Source: Crocosphaera chwakensis CCY0110 (lineage in GTDB: Bacteria > Cyanobacteriota > Cyanobacteriia > Cyanobacteriales > Microcystaceae). From it: 64,000 bases of DNA. Every line of letters begins with the position of its first letter. The first letter of the stretch is position 1. Shown piece by piece: positions 43,828 through 51,153 of the stretch. The stretch spans positions 11,389-75,388 of the forward strand of contig NZ_AAXW01000024.1 of NCBI RefSeq assembly GCF_000169335.1, written 5' to 3'. The notes under the pieces are model-generated. The model worked only from the letters and a program-made list of their open reading frames with translations, ran no database searches and was not told the origin of the DNA. A program made the translations under genes and the position numbers.

Positions 43828-44435
43828 ATGAAGGCTTAATTAAACAACTAGGCTTAAATTTAGGGGCTAATGGTTTACCCTATGAGTTTCCTTGGCATCC
43901 GATCTTAGTTCACTTTACGTTAGGGTTATTTATTATTGCTATTCTGTTTGATTGGGCAGGAACGTTGTTTTATTTGACTAAACCTATCCTCAAATTTCTG
44001 GGGTTGCGAGCAAGACGGGCAAATTTTTATGATTTAGGTTGGTATAACTTAGTCGCAGCCACTTTTATCACCTTTTTCACTGTAACGGCAGGTTTTTTTG
44101 AAATAATGTTAGCTCAACCTTCCCTAACTCAAAAAAGTAGCTGGGGTTTAGGAGCAGGTTCAACCATGATTTTACATGGAGTCGGTGGGATTTTATTGTT
44201 AAGCGCGATCGCAATTTTAACAGTATGGCGGGGTTATCAACGGTATTGTTGGCGTAAAACGCAAATTCGACAGGTGCAATGGAGTTATCTGGGCATCGGT
44301 TTTTTAATGTTAATTATTTTATTTATACACGGAACATTAGGGGCGCAAATGGGAGACGAGTTTGCCATTCATAACACAGCAGCCAGTTTATTACAAAAAG
44401 GACAAAATCCTAATCAGGTTCTCCGAGGACTATAA
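43824..44435 (+). CDS. Second DUF2231 membrane protein of the oxidase operon
   Basis: A 203-residue paralogue of the preceding protein, with PYEFPWHPILVHFTLGLFIIAILFDW near the start (HPxxVHF motif) and four predicted helices, including HGVGGILLLSAIAILTVW. It starts with GTG overlapping the previous stop. The ctaC gene begins 3 bases after its stop, so all five genes 43333-47709 form one operon. Paired DUF2231 proteins next to an oxidase suggest an assembly or electron-entry function; this is inference. Confidence 0.85.
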   Translation: MNEGLIKQLGLNLGANGLPYEFPWHPILVHFTLGLFIIAILFDWAGTLFYLTKPILKFLGLRARRANFYDLGWYNLVAATFITFFTVTAGFFEIMLAQPSLTQKSSWGLGAGSTMILHGVGGILLLSAIAILTVWRGYQRYCWRKTQIRQVQWSYLGIGFLMLIILFIHGTLGAQMGDEFAIHNTAASLLQKGQNPNQVLRGL

Positions 44436-44438
44436 CAA

Positions 44439-45347
44439 ATGACTCAACTGTTAGAAAAAATTGCCTTATTCATCTGTGTTGCAGTCGCTATTATTATTAG
44501 TTATTGGTTAGGACAACAAGCTTATCATTGGATGCCAATTGCAGCAACAGCAGAAGCAAAACACGTTGATAACTTATTTAGCTTTTTAGTGTCTTTAGGA
44601 ACCTTCGTTTTTTTAGGCGTAGTTGGAATGATTCTTTTTTCTATTATTACTTGTCGGGCTGCAGAAAATGACTACACCGAAGGACATCCCTCTAGAGGTA
44701 ATGCTAGACTGGAATTTTTCTGGACGGCTATCCCAACCTTTTTAGTCTTATGGATTGGTTGGCAAAGCCTGACAATTTATCAAGAGTTGGATCTTGAGGG
44801 GTTAAATAAAATCATTGATTTGAAGGCTTCAAATCGTTCAGAAACCCCTGCAACGTTAGTCGCCCAAACTAATCCTAATTTCATCGAAGAAATTGAAGTC
44901 ATTGCCAAACAATGGGAGTGGACATTTCACTATTCTCAAGCTAATATTACTACCTCTGAACTTCACCTACCTCAAAATCAACCTGTGCGACTCATTTTAG
45001 AAGCAGAAGATGTGATTCATGGTTTCTATGTTCCAGAATTTCGCTTTAAACAAGATATCATTCCTAATCATCCCCTAGATTTTACCTTTACACCACAAAA
45101 ACAAGGTAAATACAAGCTTCATGATTCTCAATTTAGTGGGACTTATTTTGCTTTAATGGAAGCGGATGTCTATATAGATTCCCCTGAAGGGTATCGTCAG
45201 TGGTTAAACTCAACTGAGAATAAAGAGATAAAAGCGAATTTAGCAGCAACGGAATACACCCATCCCTCTCAACAACTCATTCAAAGTCATTGGCCAACCG
45301 TGAAACCTGTTATTCCAGAAATCAAAAGCGCAAAAGCACATTTCTAA
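44439..45347 (+). CDS. ctaC: Haem-copper oxidase subunit II without CuA site (ARTO type)
   Basis: A 302-residue subunit II with two N-terminal transmembrane helices (about 8-30 and 45-70) and a periplasmic or lumenal cupredoxin domain. The first CuA ligand region is recognisable (EDVIHGFYVPEFRFKQDIIP). However, the canonical CAELCGxxHxxM motif is replaced by HDSQFSGTYFALM: both cysteines and the second histidine are missing and only the Met remains. It therefore cannot bind CuA and should not take electrons from cytochrome c. This matches the alternative respiratory terminal oxidase of cyanobacteria (CtaCII), probably a quinol oxidase. Confidence 0.9.
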   Translation: MTQLLEKIALFICVAVAIIISYWLGQQAYHWMPIAATAEAKHVDNLFSFLVSLGTFVFLGVVGMILFSIITCRAAENDYTEGHPSRGNARLEFFWTAIPTFLVLWIGWQSLTIYQELDLEGLNKIIDLKASNRSETPATLVAQTNPNFIEEIEVIAKQWEWTFHYSQANITTSELHLPQNQPVRLILEAEDVIHGFYVPEFRFKQDIIPNHPLDFTFTPQKQGKYKLHDSQFSGTYFALMEADVYIDSPEGYRQWLNSTENKEIKANLAATEYTHPSQQLIQSHWPTVKPVIPEIKSAKAHF

Positions 45348-45370
45348 GGATACACAGCGGATAATTTTTT

Positions 45371-47068
45371 GTGTCCCAAATCTTATTAAATATAATGACT
45401 CATTCAAGCATTACAAACGTTGATGAATCTCAAGTCAAAGAACAGGTCTGGAAACGCTATTTCACTTTTAATACCGATCATAAAGTGATTGGTATTCAAT
45501 ATTTAGTCACAACCTTTATTTTTTTCCTCATTGCTGGCATCATGTCCATGATCATGCGTGGTGAATTAATTACCCCTGCCTCTGATTTAGTAGATCGTTC
45601 TCTTTATAATGGCTTATTTACGCTTCATGGGACAGTGATGATCTTTTTATGGATCATTCCCTCGTTAGTGGGGTTAGCTAATTATCTGATTCCTCTGATG
45701 ATCGGGGCGAAAGATATGGCCTTTCCTAAACTGAATGCGATCGCTTTTTGGATGATTCCAGTTGGAGGGATTCTCTTATTATCTAGCTTTTTATTACCCA
45801 GTGGCACAGCCCAAGCCGGTTGGTGGTCTTATCCTCCTGTTAGTATCCAAAATCCGACGGGTTATCCCATTAATGGGGAAAGTATTTGGTTATTAAGCAT
45901 TATTTTCTTGGGTGTCTCCTCTATTCTTGGTGGGGTTAATTTTTTGACCACAATCTTACGAATGCGTGCGCCAGGAATGCACTTTTTTCGGATGCCAATT
46001 TTTGTCTGGACTGTACTCAGCGCACAGTTATTACAGTTGTTTTGCCTACCAGTTTTGACGAGTGCAGCAATTATGCTCTTTTTTGATCTTTCCTTTGGAA
46101 CAACTTTTTTTAAGCCAGCATCAGGGGGTGATCCGGTTCTTTATCAACATTTATTTTGGTTTTACTCTCATCCTGCCGTTTACGTGATGGTATTACCTGC
46201 TTTTGGCATTTTTTCGGAGGTGATACCAGCTTTTACTCGTAATCCTTTATTTGGCTATAAATCAGTTGCTATTGCTTCTTTTGGCATTTCTGTGGTCAGT
46301 GTCTCCGTTTGGGTTCATCATATGTTTGCCAGTGGTACTCCTAGCTGGATGCGTATTTTCTTTATGTTTTCAACGATGTTAGTAGCTATTCCTACAGGGG
46401 TTAAAGTCTTTTCTTGGACAGCAACGGTATGGAAAAGCAAACTACATTTAGATACCCCCATGTTATTTGCCCTTGGTGGAGTGGTGATGTTTATTTTGGG
46501 TGGTATTACAGGGGTGATGTTAGGAGCGATCGCTTTTGATCTTCACGTCAATAATACTTATTTTGTGGTGGGACATTTTCACTATATTGTCTACAACACG
46601 ATTACGATGGCCTTATTTGCAGGGATTTATTTTTGGTTTCCGAAAATAACAGGGCGAATGTATCATGAAGGTTGGGGTAAACTTCACTTTTGGCTGACTT
46701 TTATAGGAGCAAATTTAACCTTTTTTCCGATGTTACCTTTGGGGATACAAGGCATGATTCGACGTATTTCTTCCTATGATCCCCAATATGCAGGTTGGAA
46801 TATTCTAGCGAGTTTAGGGGCATTTCTGTTAGGAATGGCAACGTTACCGTTTATCGCAAATATGGTTGCTTCTTGTTTTATTGGTATGAAAGCACCTAAT
46901 AACCCTTGGCACGCTACCGGTTTAGAATGGTCAATTTCTTCACCCCCACCCCCAGAAAATTTTGAAAGTATTCCGACTGTTACTTTAGCACCTTATAGTT
47001 ATGGTTTACCCCAATATTCTACAGTGGATACTACTAATGAAGAAGCCATTAAACAACATGGTAATTAA
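45371..47068 (+). CDS. ctaD: Haem-copper oxidase subunit I (ARTO type)
   Basis: A 565-residue, twelve-helix catalytic subunit. Haem and CuB ligands are in place: His in LHGTVMIFLW, the His-Pro-x-x-Tyr cross-link motif in FYSHPAVYVMVLPAFG, the CuB pair in VHHMFASG and the haem pair in VVGHFHYIVYN. The K-channel-type SHPAVYV motif indicates an A-type enzyme. The annotated start is GTG 45371, but ATG 45395 (MTHSSITN) is an equally plausible start. Paired with a subunit II lacking CuA, it is the core of the alternative oxidase. Confidence 0.93.
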   Translation: MSQILLNIMTHSSITNVDESQVKEQVWKRYFTFNTDHKVIGIQYLVTTFIFFLIAGIMSMIMRGELITPASDLVDRSLYNGLFTLHGTVMIFLWIIPSLVGLANYLIPLMIGAKDMAFPKLNAIAFWMIPVGGILLLSSFLLPSGTAQAGWWSYPPVSIQNPTGYPINGESIWLLSIIFLGVSSILGGVNFLTTILRMRAPGMHFFRMPIFVWTVLSAQLLQLFCLPVLTSAAIMLFFDLSFGTTFFKPASGGDPVLYQHLFWFYSHPAVYVMVLPAFGIFSEVIPAFTRNPLFGYKSVAIASFGISVVSVSVWVHHMFASGTPSWMRIFFMFSTMLVAIPTGVKVFSWTATVWKSKLHLDTPMLFALGGVVMFILGGITGVMLGAIAFDLHVNNTYFVVGHFHYIVYNTITMALFAGIYFWFPKITGRMYHEGWGKLHFWLTFIGANLTFFPMLPLGIQGMIRRISSYDPQYAGWNILASLGAFLLGMATLPFIANMVASCFIGMKAPNNPWHATGLEWSISSPPPPENFESIPTVTLAPYSYGLPQYSTVDTTNEEAIKQHGN

Positions 47069-47070
47069 TT

Positions 47071-47709
47071 ATGACAAGTTTTATTGATAATATCTTGGGG
47101 ACACCATTAAAAGATACCAGGAAACGAAAAAAAGGTAACGTTTTATTCGGTGTTGCTGTCTTTTTGCTGTCAGAAAGTATGATTTTCGTCAGTTTTTTTT
47201 TAACTTCTATTATTCTTCGTTTGTCTACTGATCCTTGGTTGCCTCCTGGAGTTTCGGGGCCAGAATTATCGTTAGCAGTATGGATTAATACGATTATTTT
47301 ATTATCTAGTAGTCTTGTTATTTATTTAGCCGAGCAAGCACTAAAAAAGCAAAATTTAATAGGATTTCGCTTACTTTGGTTCACAACTTCGGTGATGGGA
47401 ACCTACTTTTTAGTTGGTACTTTTAAAGAATGGCAAGGCTTAGATTTTGGGTTATCCACTGGGTTAGTTGGGGCAACTTTTTATTTATTGACTGGTTTTC
47501 ATTCGCTGCACGTCTTTGCTGGCATTTTTTTACAGATGTTAATGTTAGTTCGTTCTTTTATTCCTGGTAATTATAATCGAGGTCATTATGGTGTAATTTC
47601 CGTATCTTTATTCTGGCATTTTGTAGACGGAATTTGGGTAATTTTATTCTCTCTTCTTTATCTTTGGGGAACAAGTGGATTGAGCTTTGTCAATCGTTTT
47701 TTCTCTTAA
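47071..47709 (+). CDS. ctaE: Haem-copper oxidase subunit III (ARTO type)
   Basis: A 212-residue protein with five transmembrane helices. Family blocks include FGVAVFLLSESMIFVSFF, FYLLTGFHSLHVFAGIF and GVISVSLFWHFVDGIWVILF. Its short form fits bacterial subunit III. It starts 2 bases after the ctaD stop and ends the operon, which is followed by a hairpin terminator at 47821-47854. Confidence 0.93.
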   Translation: MTSFIDNILGTPLKDTRKRKKGNVLFGVAVFLLSESMIFVSFFLTSIILRLSTDPWLPPGVSGPELSLAVWINTIILLSSSLVIYLAEQALKKQNLIGFRLLWFTTSVMGTYFLVGTFKEWQGLDFGLSTGLVGATFYLLTGFHSLHVFAGIFLQMLMLVRSFIPGNYNRGHYGVISVSLFWHFVDGIWVILFSLLYLWGTSGLSFVNRFFS

Positions 47710-47820
47710 GAGGTAATTAAGCTATTAAGCATTTAAACCACGTTAACAAAACCAGAAATATTAGATGTGTACCATAAGTCTGAGAAACACTAGTAGATCA
47801 TTTCATACCTCGATAATTGA

Positions 47821-47854
47821 AAAAGATTGAAGACACAAAAATCTTCAACCTTTT
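47821..47854 (+). terminator. Probable intrinsic terminator of the oxidase operon
   Basis: AAAAGATTGAAGA (47821-47833) pairs with TCTTCAACCTTTT (47842-47854) with one mismatch around an 8-base loop. The T-run is part of the stem end. It lies about 110 bases after the ctaE stop. Confidence 0.55.
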
Positions 47855-47879
47855 GATAACACTCAAGTCAAAAAAATGA

Positions 47880-47927
47880 ACGTTTGGCTAATTTTTTTGT
47901 CTTTATCTTCCGTAAACGAATAGACTC
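47880..47927 (-). pseudogene. Fragment of the typA 3' end (16 codons)
   Basis: On the minus strand this encodes ESIRLRKIKTKKLAKR; TypA at 32401 ends ESIRLRKMKTKKLAKR, so 15 of 16 residues agree. DNA similarity continues with several silent differences and stops at both ends. The stop codon is replaced by TCA. It is a stray fragment in a gap full of gene ends, probably left by recombination. Confidence 0.75.
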
Positions 47928-47952
47928 CAAGTTCACAAGTTAAAAGTATTAC

Positions 47953-48012
47953 TTCTTCCTAAACTCAGTAAAAGCTAACGAAAAAGTTTATAATTCTGTT
48001 AGACAAAAATAG
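47953..48012 (+). pseudogene. Fragment of the Cry-DASH (photolyase) 3' end
   Basis: The plus-strand frame reads FFLNSVKANEKVYNSV and then RQK and a stop. The Cry-DASH protein at 40098 ends DFFKSVKANEKVYNSATT. The core KANEKVYNS is identical, and the following ACTCCGAACTCAGCTTAAGG is shared with 41566-41586. This is the right-hand copy of the direct repeat. Confidence 0.85.
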
Positions 48013-48190
48013 CCAACTATTCCTGCTAACTCCGAACTCCGAACTCAGCTTAAGGGGTTTTCCAAATACGCTGATGATAGTCTTCGACCTTAGCATAAGG
48101 ATCGATCGCAGTATCATGGTGATGGGAATGATCATGAGAATGATGATGATGACCATGATCATCCACTACAGCAAGACGAAACTTGCACAT
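47953..48190. repeat. Right copy of the phr/cbiX 3'-end direct repeat
   Basis: Same order as the left copy (41510-41728): photolyase 3' end, about 40 bases of shared gap, then the cbiX 3' end. Here the cbiX part belongs to the intact gene and the photolyase part is a remnant, the reverse of the left copy. Confidence 0.85.
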
Positions 48191-49048
48191 TTCACAGTTC
48201 ATCTGTACTTTTCCTTGTTGTATCTCTAACTCTCGTTCCCTGACTACCTGTAATAGTTGGGGATGGATACCCATTTCGGGTAAACAAGTCATGTCGATGT
48301 CAGGATAAACCGCTTTTTGTTCTTCAGTGATGCGAAAAATCTTTTTAACCAACGCCCCAGTGAACAAGAAATAGGGTAAAACAATAATACGCTTAGGTTG
48401 ATAAAAGCTTGCACGTCTAAACCCTTCTTCAAGACGGGGATGAGTAATACCGATAAAACAAGTTTCTACAGTCTGATAACCGCTACCTTCCCATACCATT
48501 CTAGCTAACTTGCAAACATCTCCATTGGCATCAGGATCACTAGAACCCCTGCCAACGAACAATAAGACCGTCTCAGACCGTTTAATTTGCTTGGGGTTAG
48601 CTTCGGGGCGATCTAGAGCTTCTAAGCGTTCTTGCCACAATTTTAGCAGGTTGGGAGTAATCCCGAAATGGCGACCATAATGAAATTGCAACTCAGGATA
48701 ACGCTGTCGAGTGCGATCGAGTTCATTGGTAACATCAAACTTGTTATGACGCGCTGCAAATAAAAGGATAGGTAAGGCAGAAATATCAGTGTAACCTTGA
48801 GACACACAATAATCTACCCCTTGTTGGATGTAGGGTTCTGTCAGTTCTAAAAAACAAGGAATAACGGGGCGAGACGTATCTAATGCTTGATAAGCAGCCA
48901 CAAAGTCCAGAAAGGTTTGTCTTCCGTCGTTATCTTTGGTTCCATGACCAATCATCAGTAGGGGACGGGATAAAGGTAAAGGGTGAAAATGAAGAGACTG
49001 TAGACAGTCACGCTTATCTAGCTTCAGAGTGGACATTAATGGTTTCAA
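48050..49048 (-). CDS. cbiX: Sirohydrochlorin ferrochelatase CbiX (long form, His-rich tail)
   Basis: A 332-residue class II chelatase made of two similar alpha/beta halves. The first begins LLMIGHGTKDNDGRQTF, with the catalytic-type His; the second has LLFVGRGSSDPDANGD. Family members insert Co or Fe into sirohydrochlorin for cobalamin or siroheme. Near residues 283-288 is MNCEMC, the M-x-C-x-x-C motif known to hold a [4Fe-4S] cluster in long CbiX proteins, followed by a His-rich metal-binding stretch (DHGHHHHSHDHSHHH). The C-terminal 45 codons are duplicated at 41582-41728. Functionally linked to the cobA-hemD fusion 5 kb away. Confidence 0.92.
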   Translation of the reverse strand: MKPLMSTLKLDKRDCLQSLHFHPLPLSRPLLMIGHGTKDNDGRQTFLDFVAAYQALDTSRPVIPCFLELTEPYIQQGVDYCVSQGYTDISALPILLFAARHNKFDVTNELDRTRQRYPELQFHYGRHFGITPNLLKLWQERLEALDRPEANPKQIKRSETVLLFVGRGSSDPDANGDVCKLARMVWEGSGYQTVETCFIGITHPRLEEGFRRASFYQPKRIIVLPYFLFTGALVKKIFRITEEQKAVYPDIDMTCLPEMGIHPQLLQVVRERELEIQQGKVQMNCEMCKFRLAVVDDHGHHHHSHDHSHHHDTAIDPYAKVEDYHQRIWKTP

Positions 49049-49234
49049 ACTCCTGTAATGGTGTAAGGTAGCGATGTTTATCGTCCATGCTCTGTTATGG
49101 TAGCGAACTTTGAAAATTGGGGAAATGGGGGGTAGGGGGACTTCAGATATTACTGGCCAGGAGATCCGTTAAAAATTTAAAATTGATTAGTTATATTATA
49201 AAAAGTTTATTGTGATTGACAAAAAGAGTAAACT

Positions 49235-49756
49235 ATGAGACTAAATCTATTAGCAACTGTTGTCACTGTTGGGGCGACAATGGGAATGAGCAGTTTTGGC
49301 TTAAACTCATCGATGCAGGCCAAAAGCGTCGGTACTAACTTTCTGTGTCAAAACTGGCAAGGGGTTCCTACCACCTTAGCAAAAACACCAGAGCAAGAAA
49401 GTGTTCCTGTTTTAGTATGGCAGTCCGAGTATTTTAATGACTCTGGTTATGATGCGAGTACCCGTTGTCAGTTAGTATCCGGTCGTTTTCAATACTTTTA
49501 TAACAATGGACAGTTAAAATACTTAACCACCGGACGGATGAACCGTATGCCTGTCGTTTGTGTTACTCAAAGACAAGGTGGCGGTTGCGAAGGTCTTTTA
49601 TTTACCTTAAAACCTGGTACTGACCCCACTCAAACCCTAAAACAATTAATGGCGGTACGATTTCGGTCTAGTGGACCATTAAATGAAACCTCAGGTCGAG
49701 TTTACATCAATTTTGAAGATTATCTGAGTCAAGCTAAACAAAATCCCACAAAATAG
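49235..49756 (+). CDS. COP23-domain exported protein
   Basis: A 173-residue protein with an N-terminal signal sequence (residues about 1-29, ending near MQAKS). It has four or more spaced cysteines (NFLCQNW, STRCQLVS, PVVCVTQ, GGGCEG), typical of the COP23 domain. COP23 (circadian oscillating protein of 23 kDa) was described from a unicellular nitrogen-fixing cyanobacterium, where it is membrane-associated; its biochemical role is unknown. The trypsin-GUN4 gene follows after 49 bases. Confidence 0.85.
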   Translation: MRLNLLATVVTVGATMGMSSFGLNSSMQAKSVGTNFLCQNWQGVPTTLAKTPEQESVPVLVWQSEYFNDSGYDASTRCQLVSGRFQYFYNNGQLKYLTTGRMNRMPVVCVTQRQGGGCEGLLFTLKPGTDPTQTLKQLMAVRFRSSGPLNETSGRVYINFEDYLSQAKQNPTK

Positions 49757-49805
49757 AGTTTTCTTTCAGGGATAAGCTAGGAAGCGATCGCCCATTTTCA
49801 TCTCC

Positions 49806-51086
49806 ATGAATAACCATCTTTATCAATATTTAATGCCCACAGTGGGAACAATAGTGATGATACTTAATGTTCCCACTTTTCCTGTTATGGCTTTATCAGC
49901 GACGCAAATTAGTCGTATGGCTAAAAATGTCACCATTTTAATTGAAGGACCAGGGAGTAACGGTACTGGGGTTATTATTGATAAAACGGGTAACACTTAT
50001 CGTGTTTTTACTGCTGCCCATGTGGTCGGGAATATTTACCCCGGAGAAGAAGCTTATGTGGTCACCTCTGACCAAAAACGCCATTTAATTAATACGAATA
50101 AGATAGAAACCATTTCAGGGATGGACTTAGCCATTCTTGAATTTAATAGCGATCGCATTTATCAACCCGCTAAATTAGGAAACGGAGAAACACTGATAGA
50201 AGGAACAACCGTCTATGTGTCTGGATTTCCTTTACCTACTACGGCCATTGATGCGTCAATTTATACCTTTGTTCCTGGAAAAATTACAGCAACTGCTTCA
50301 GGAAACTTAAGAGATGGTTACGGCTTAGTTTACACCAATGATACTTTACCTGGTATGAGTGGCGGCCCTGTCTTTAACGAACAAGGGGAAGTTGTGGGTA
50401 TTCATGGACGGGCTGATACTACCCAAGCGGAAAGCACAAATTACGATAACATCTACGTTAAAACAGGGTTTAACCTAGGTATTGCCATCACCCCTGATCT
50501 ATTGGCCAGAGTAACCCCTCCCCAACCCCTCCCTTTATCATCCTCTCCCACCATTATTATCGATCCTGTTCAACCGTCTCAAAATTCTCCGACAAATACC
50601 TTAGTGTCGCAAACCACAGGGGTTGATTATACAGGGTTGAAAAATCTATTACAGCAGCAAAAATGGCAACAGGCTGACGAAATGACCTACGATCTGATGA
50701 CAAAAGCAGGAGATCAAGATAATTCGGGGTTTATCACCAGTACAGAATTAGAAGATATTGCCTGTGAAGACTTACAAACTATTGATCGCCTCTGGGTAGA
50801 ATACTCCCAAGGCAAATTTGGCTTGAGTGTGCAACAAAGAATTTATCAAAGTTTGGAGCTATCTGAAACCGTTGATATCAATATTTATCGTCAATTTTCT
50901 CAACAAGTAGGATGGACAAAACAAGACAATCCCAATGAGCCGGAGTATTATTTATATGATGACCTTAATTTCTCTCTTAATGCCCCGCCTGGTCATTTAC
51001 CCCGTTGGAGTTGGGGCTTAAATATTGCGGTGGTTTATAGTCGAATGTCTTATTTAACGCCAAGACTCTCTGAGTGCCAATTATGA
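49806..51086 (+). CDS. Exported trypsin-like protease fused to a GUN4 domain
   Basis: A 426-residue fusion. An N-terminal leader (about 1-32) is followed by a chymotrypsin-fold protease with the full triad: His72 in TAAHVVG, Asp107 in GMDLAIL and Ser185 in GMSGGPV. After a Pro/Ser/Asn-rich linker (about 235-275), residues 278-420 are a GUN4 domain (VDYTGLKNLLQQQKWQQADEMT; CEDLQTIDRLWVEYSQGKFG; NAPPGHLPRW). GUN4 binds porphyrins and aids Mg-chelatase when free in the cytoplasm; here a leader and protease suggest an extracytoplasmic use. Such fusions occur in cyanobacteria (memory). The WD40 gene follows. Confidence 0.88.
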   Translation: MNNHLYQYLMPTVGTIVMILNVPTFPVMALSATQISRMAKNVTILIEGPGSNGTGVIIDKTGNTYRVFTAAHVVGNIYPGEEAYVVTSDQKRHLINTNKIETISGMDLAILEFNSDRIYQPAKLGNGETLIEGTTVYVSGFPLPTTAIDASIYTFVPGKITATASGNLRDGYGLVYTNDTLPGMSGGPVFNEQGEVVGIHGRADTTQAESTNYDNIYVKTGFNLGIAITPDLLARVTPPQPLPLSSSPTIIIDPVQPSQNSPTNTLVSQTTGVDYTGLKNLLQQQKWQQADEMTYDLMTKAGDQDNSGFITSTELEDIACEDLQTIDRLWVEYSQGKFGLSVQQRIYQSLELSETVDINIYRQFSQQVGWTKQDNPNEPEYYLYDDLNFSLNAPPGHLPRWSWGLNIAVVYSRMSYLTPRLSECQL

Positions 51087-51153
51087 AACAGAGAATAGCA
51101 AAGATAAATTATATCGATCAAACCTCTATTTTAAATTTTTATCTAAATTAATT

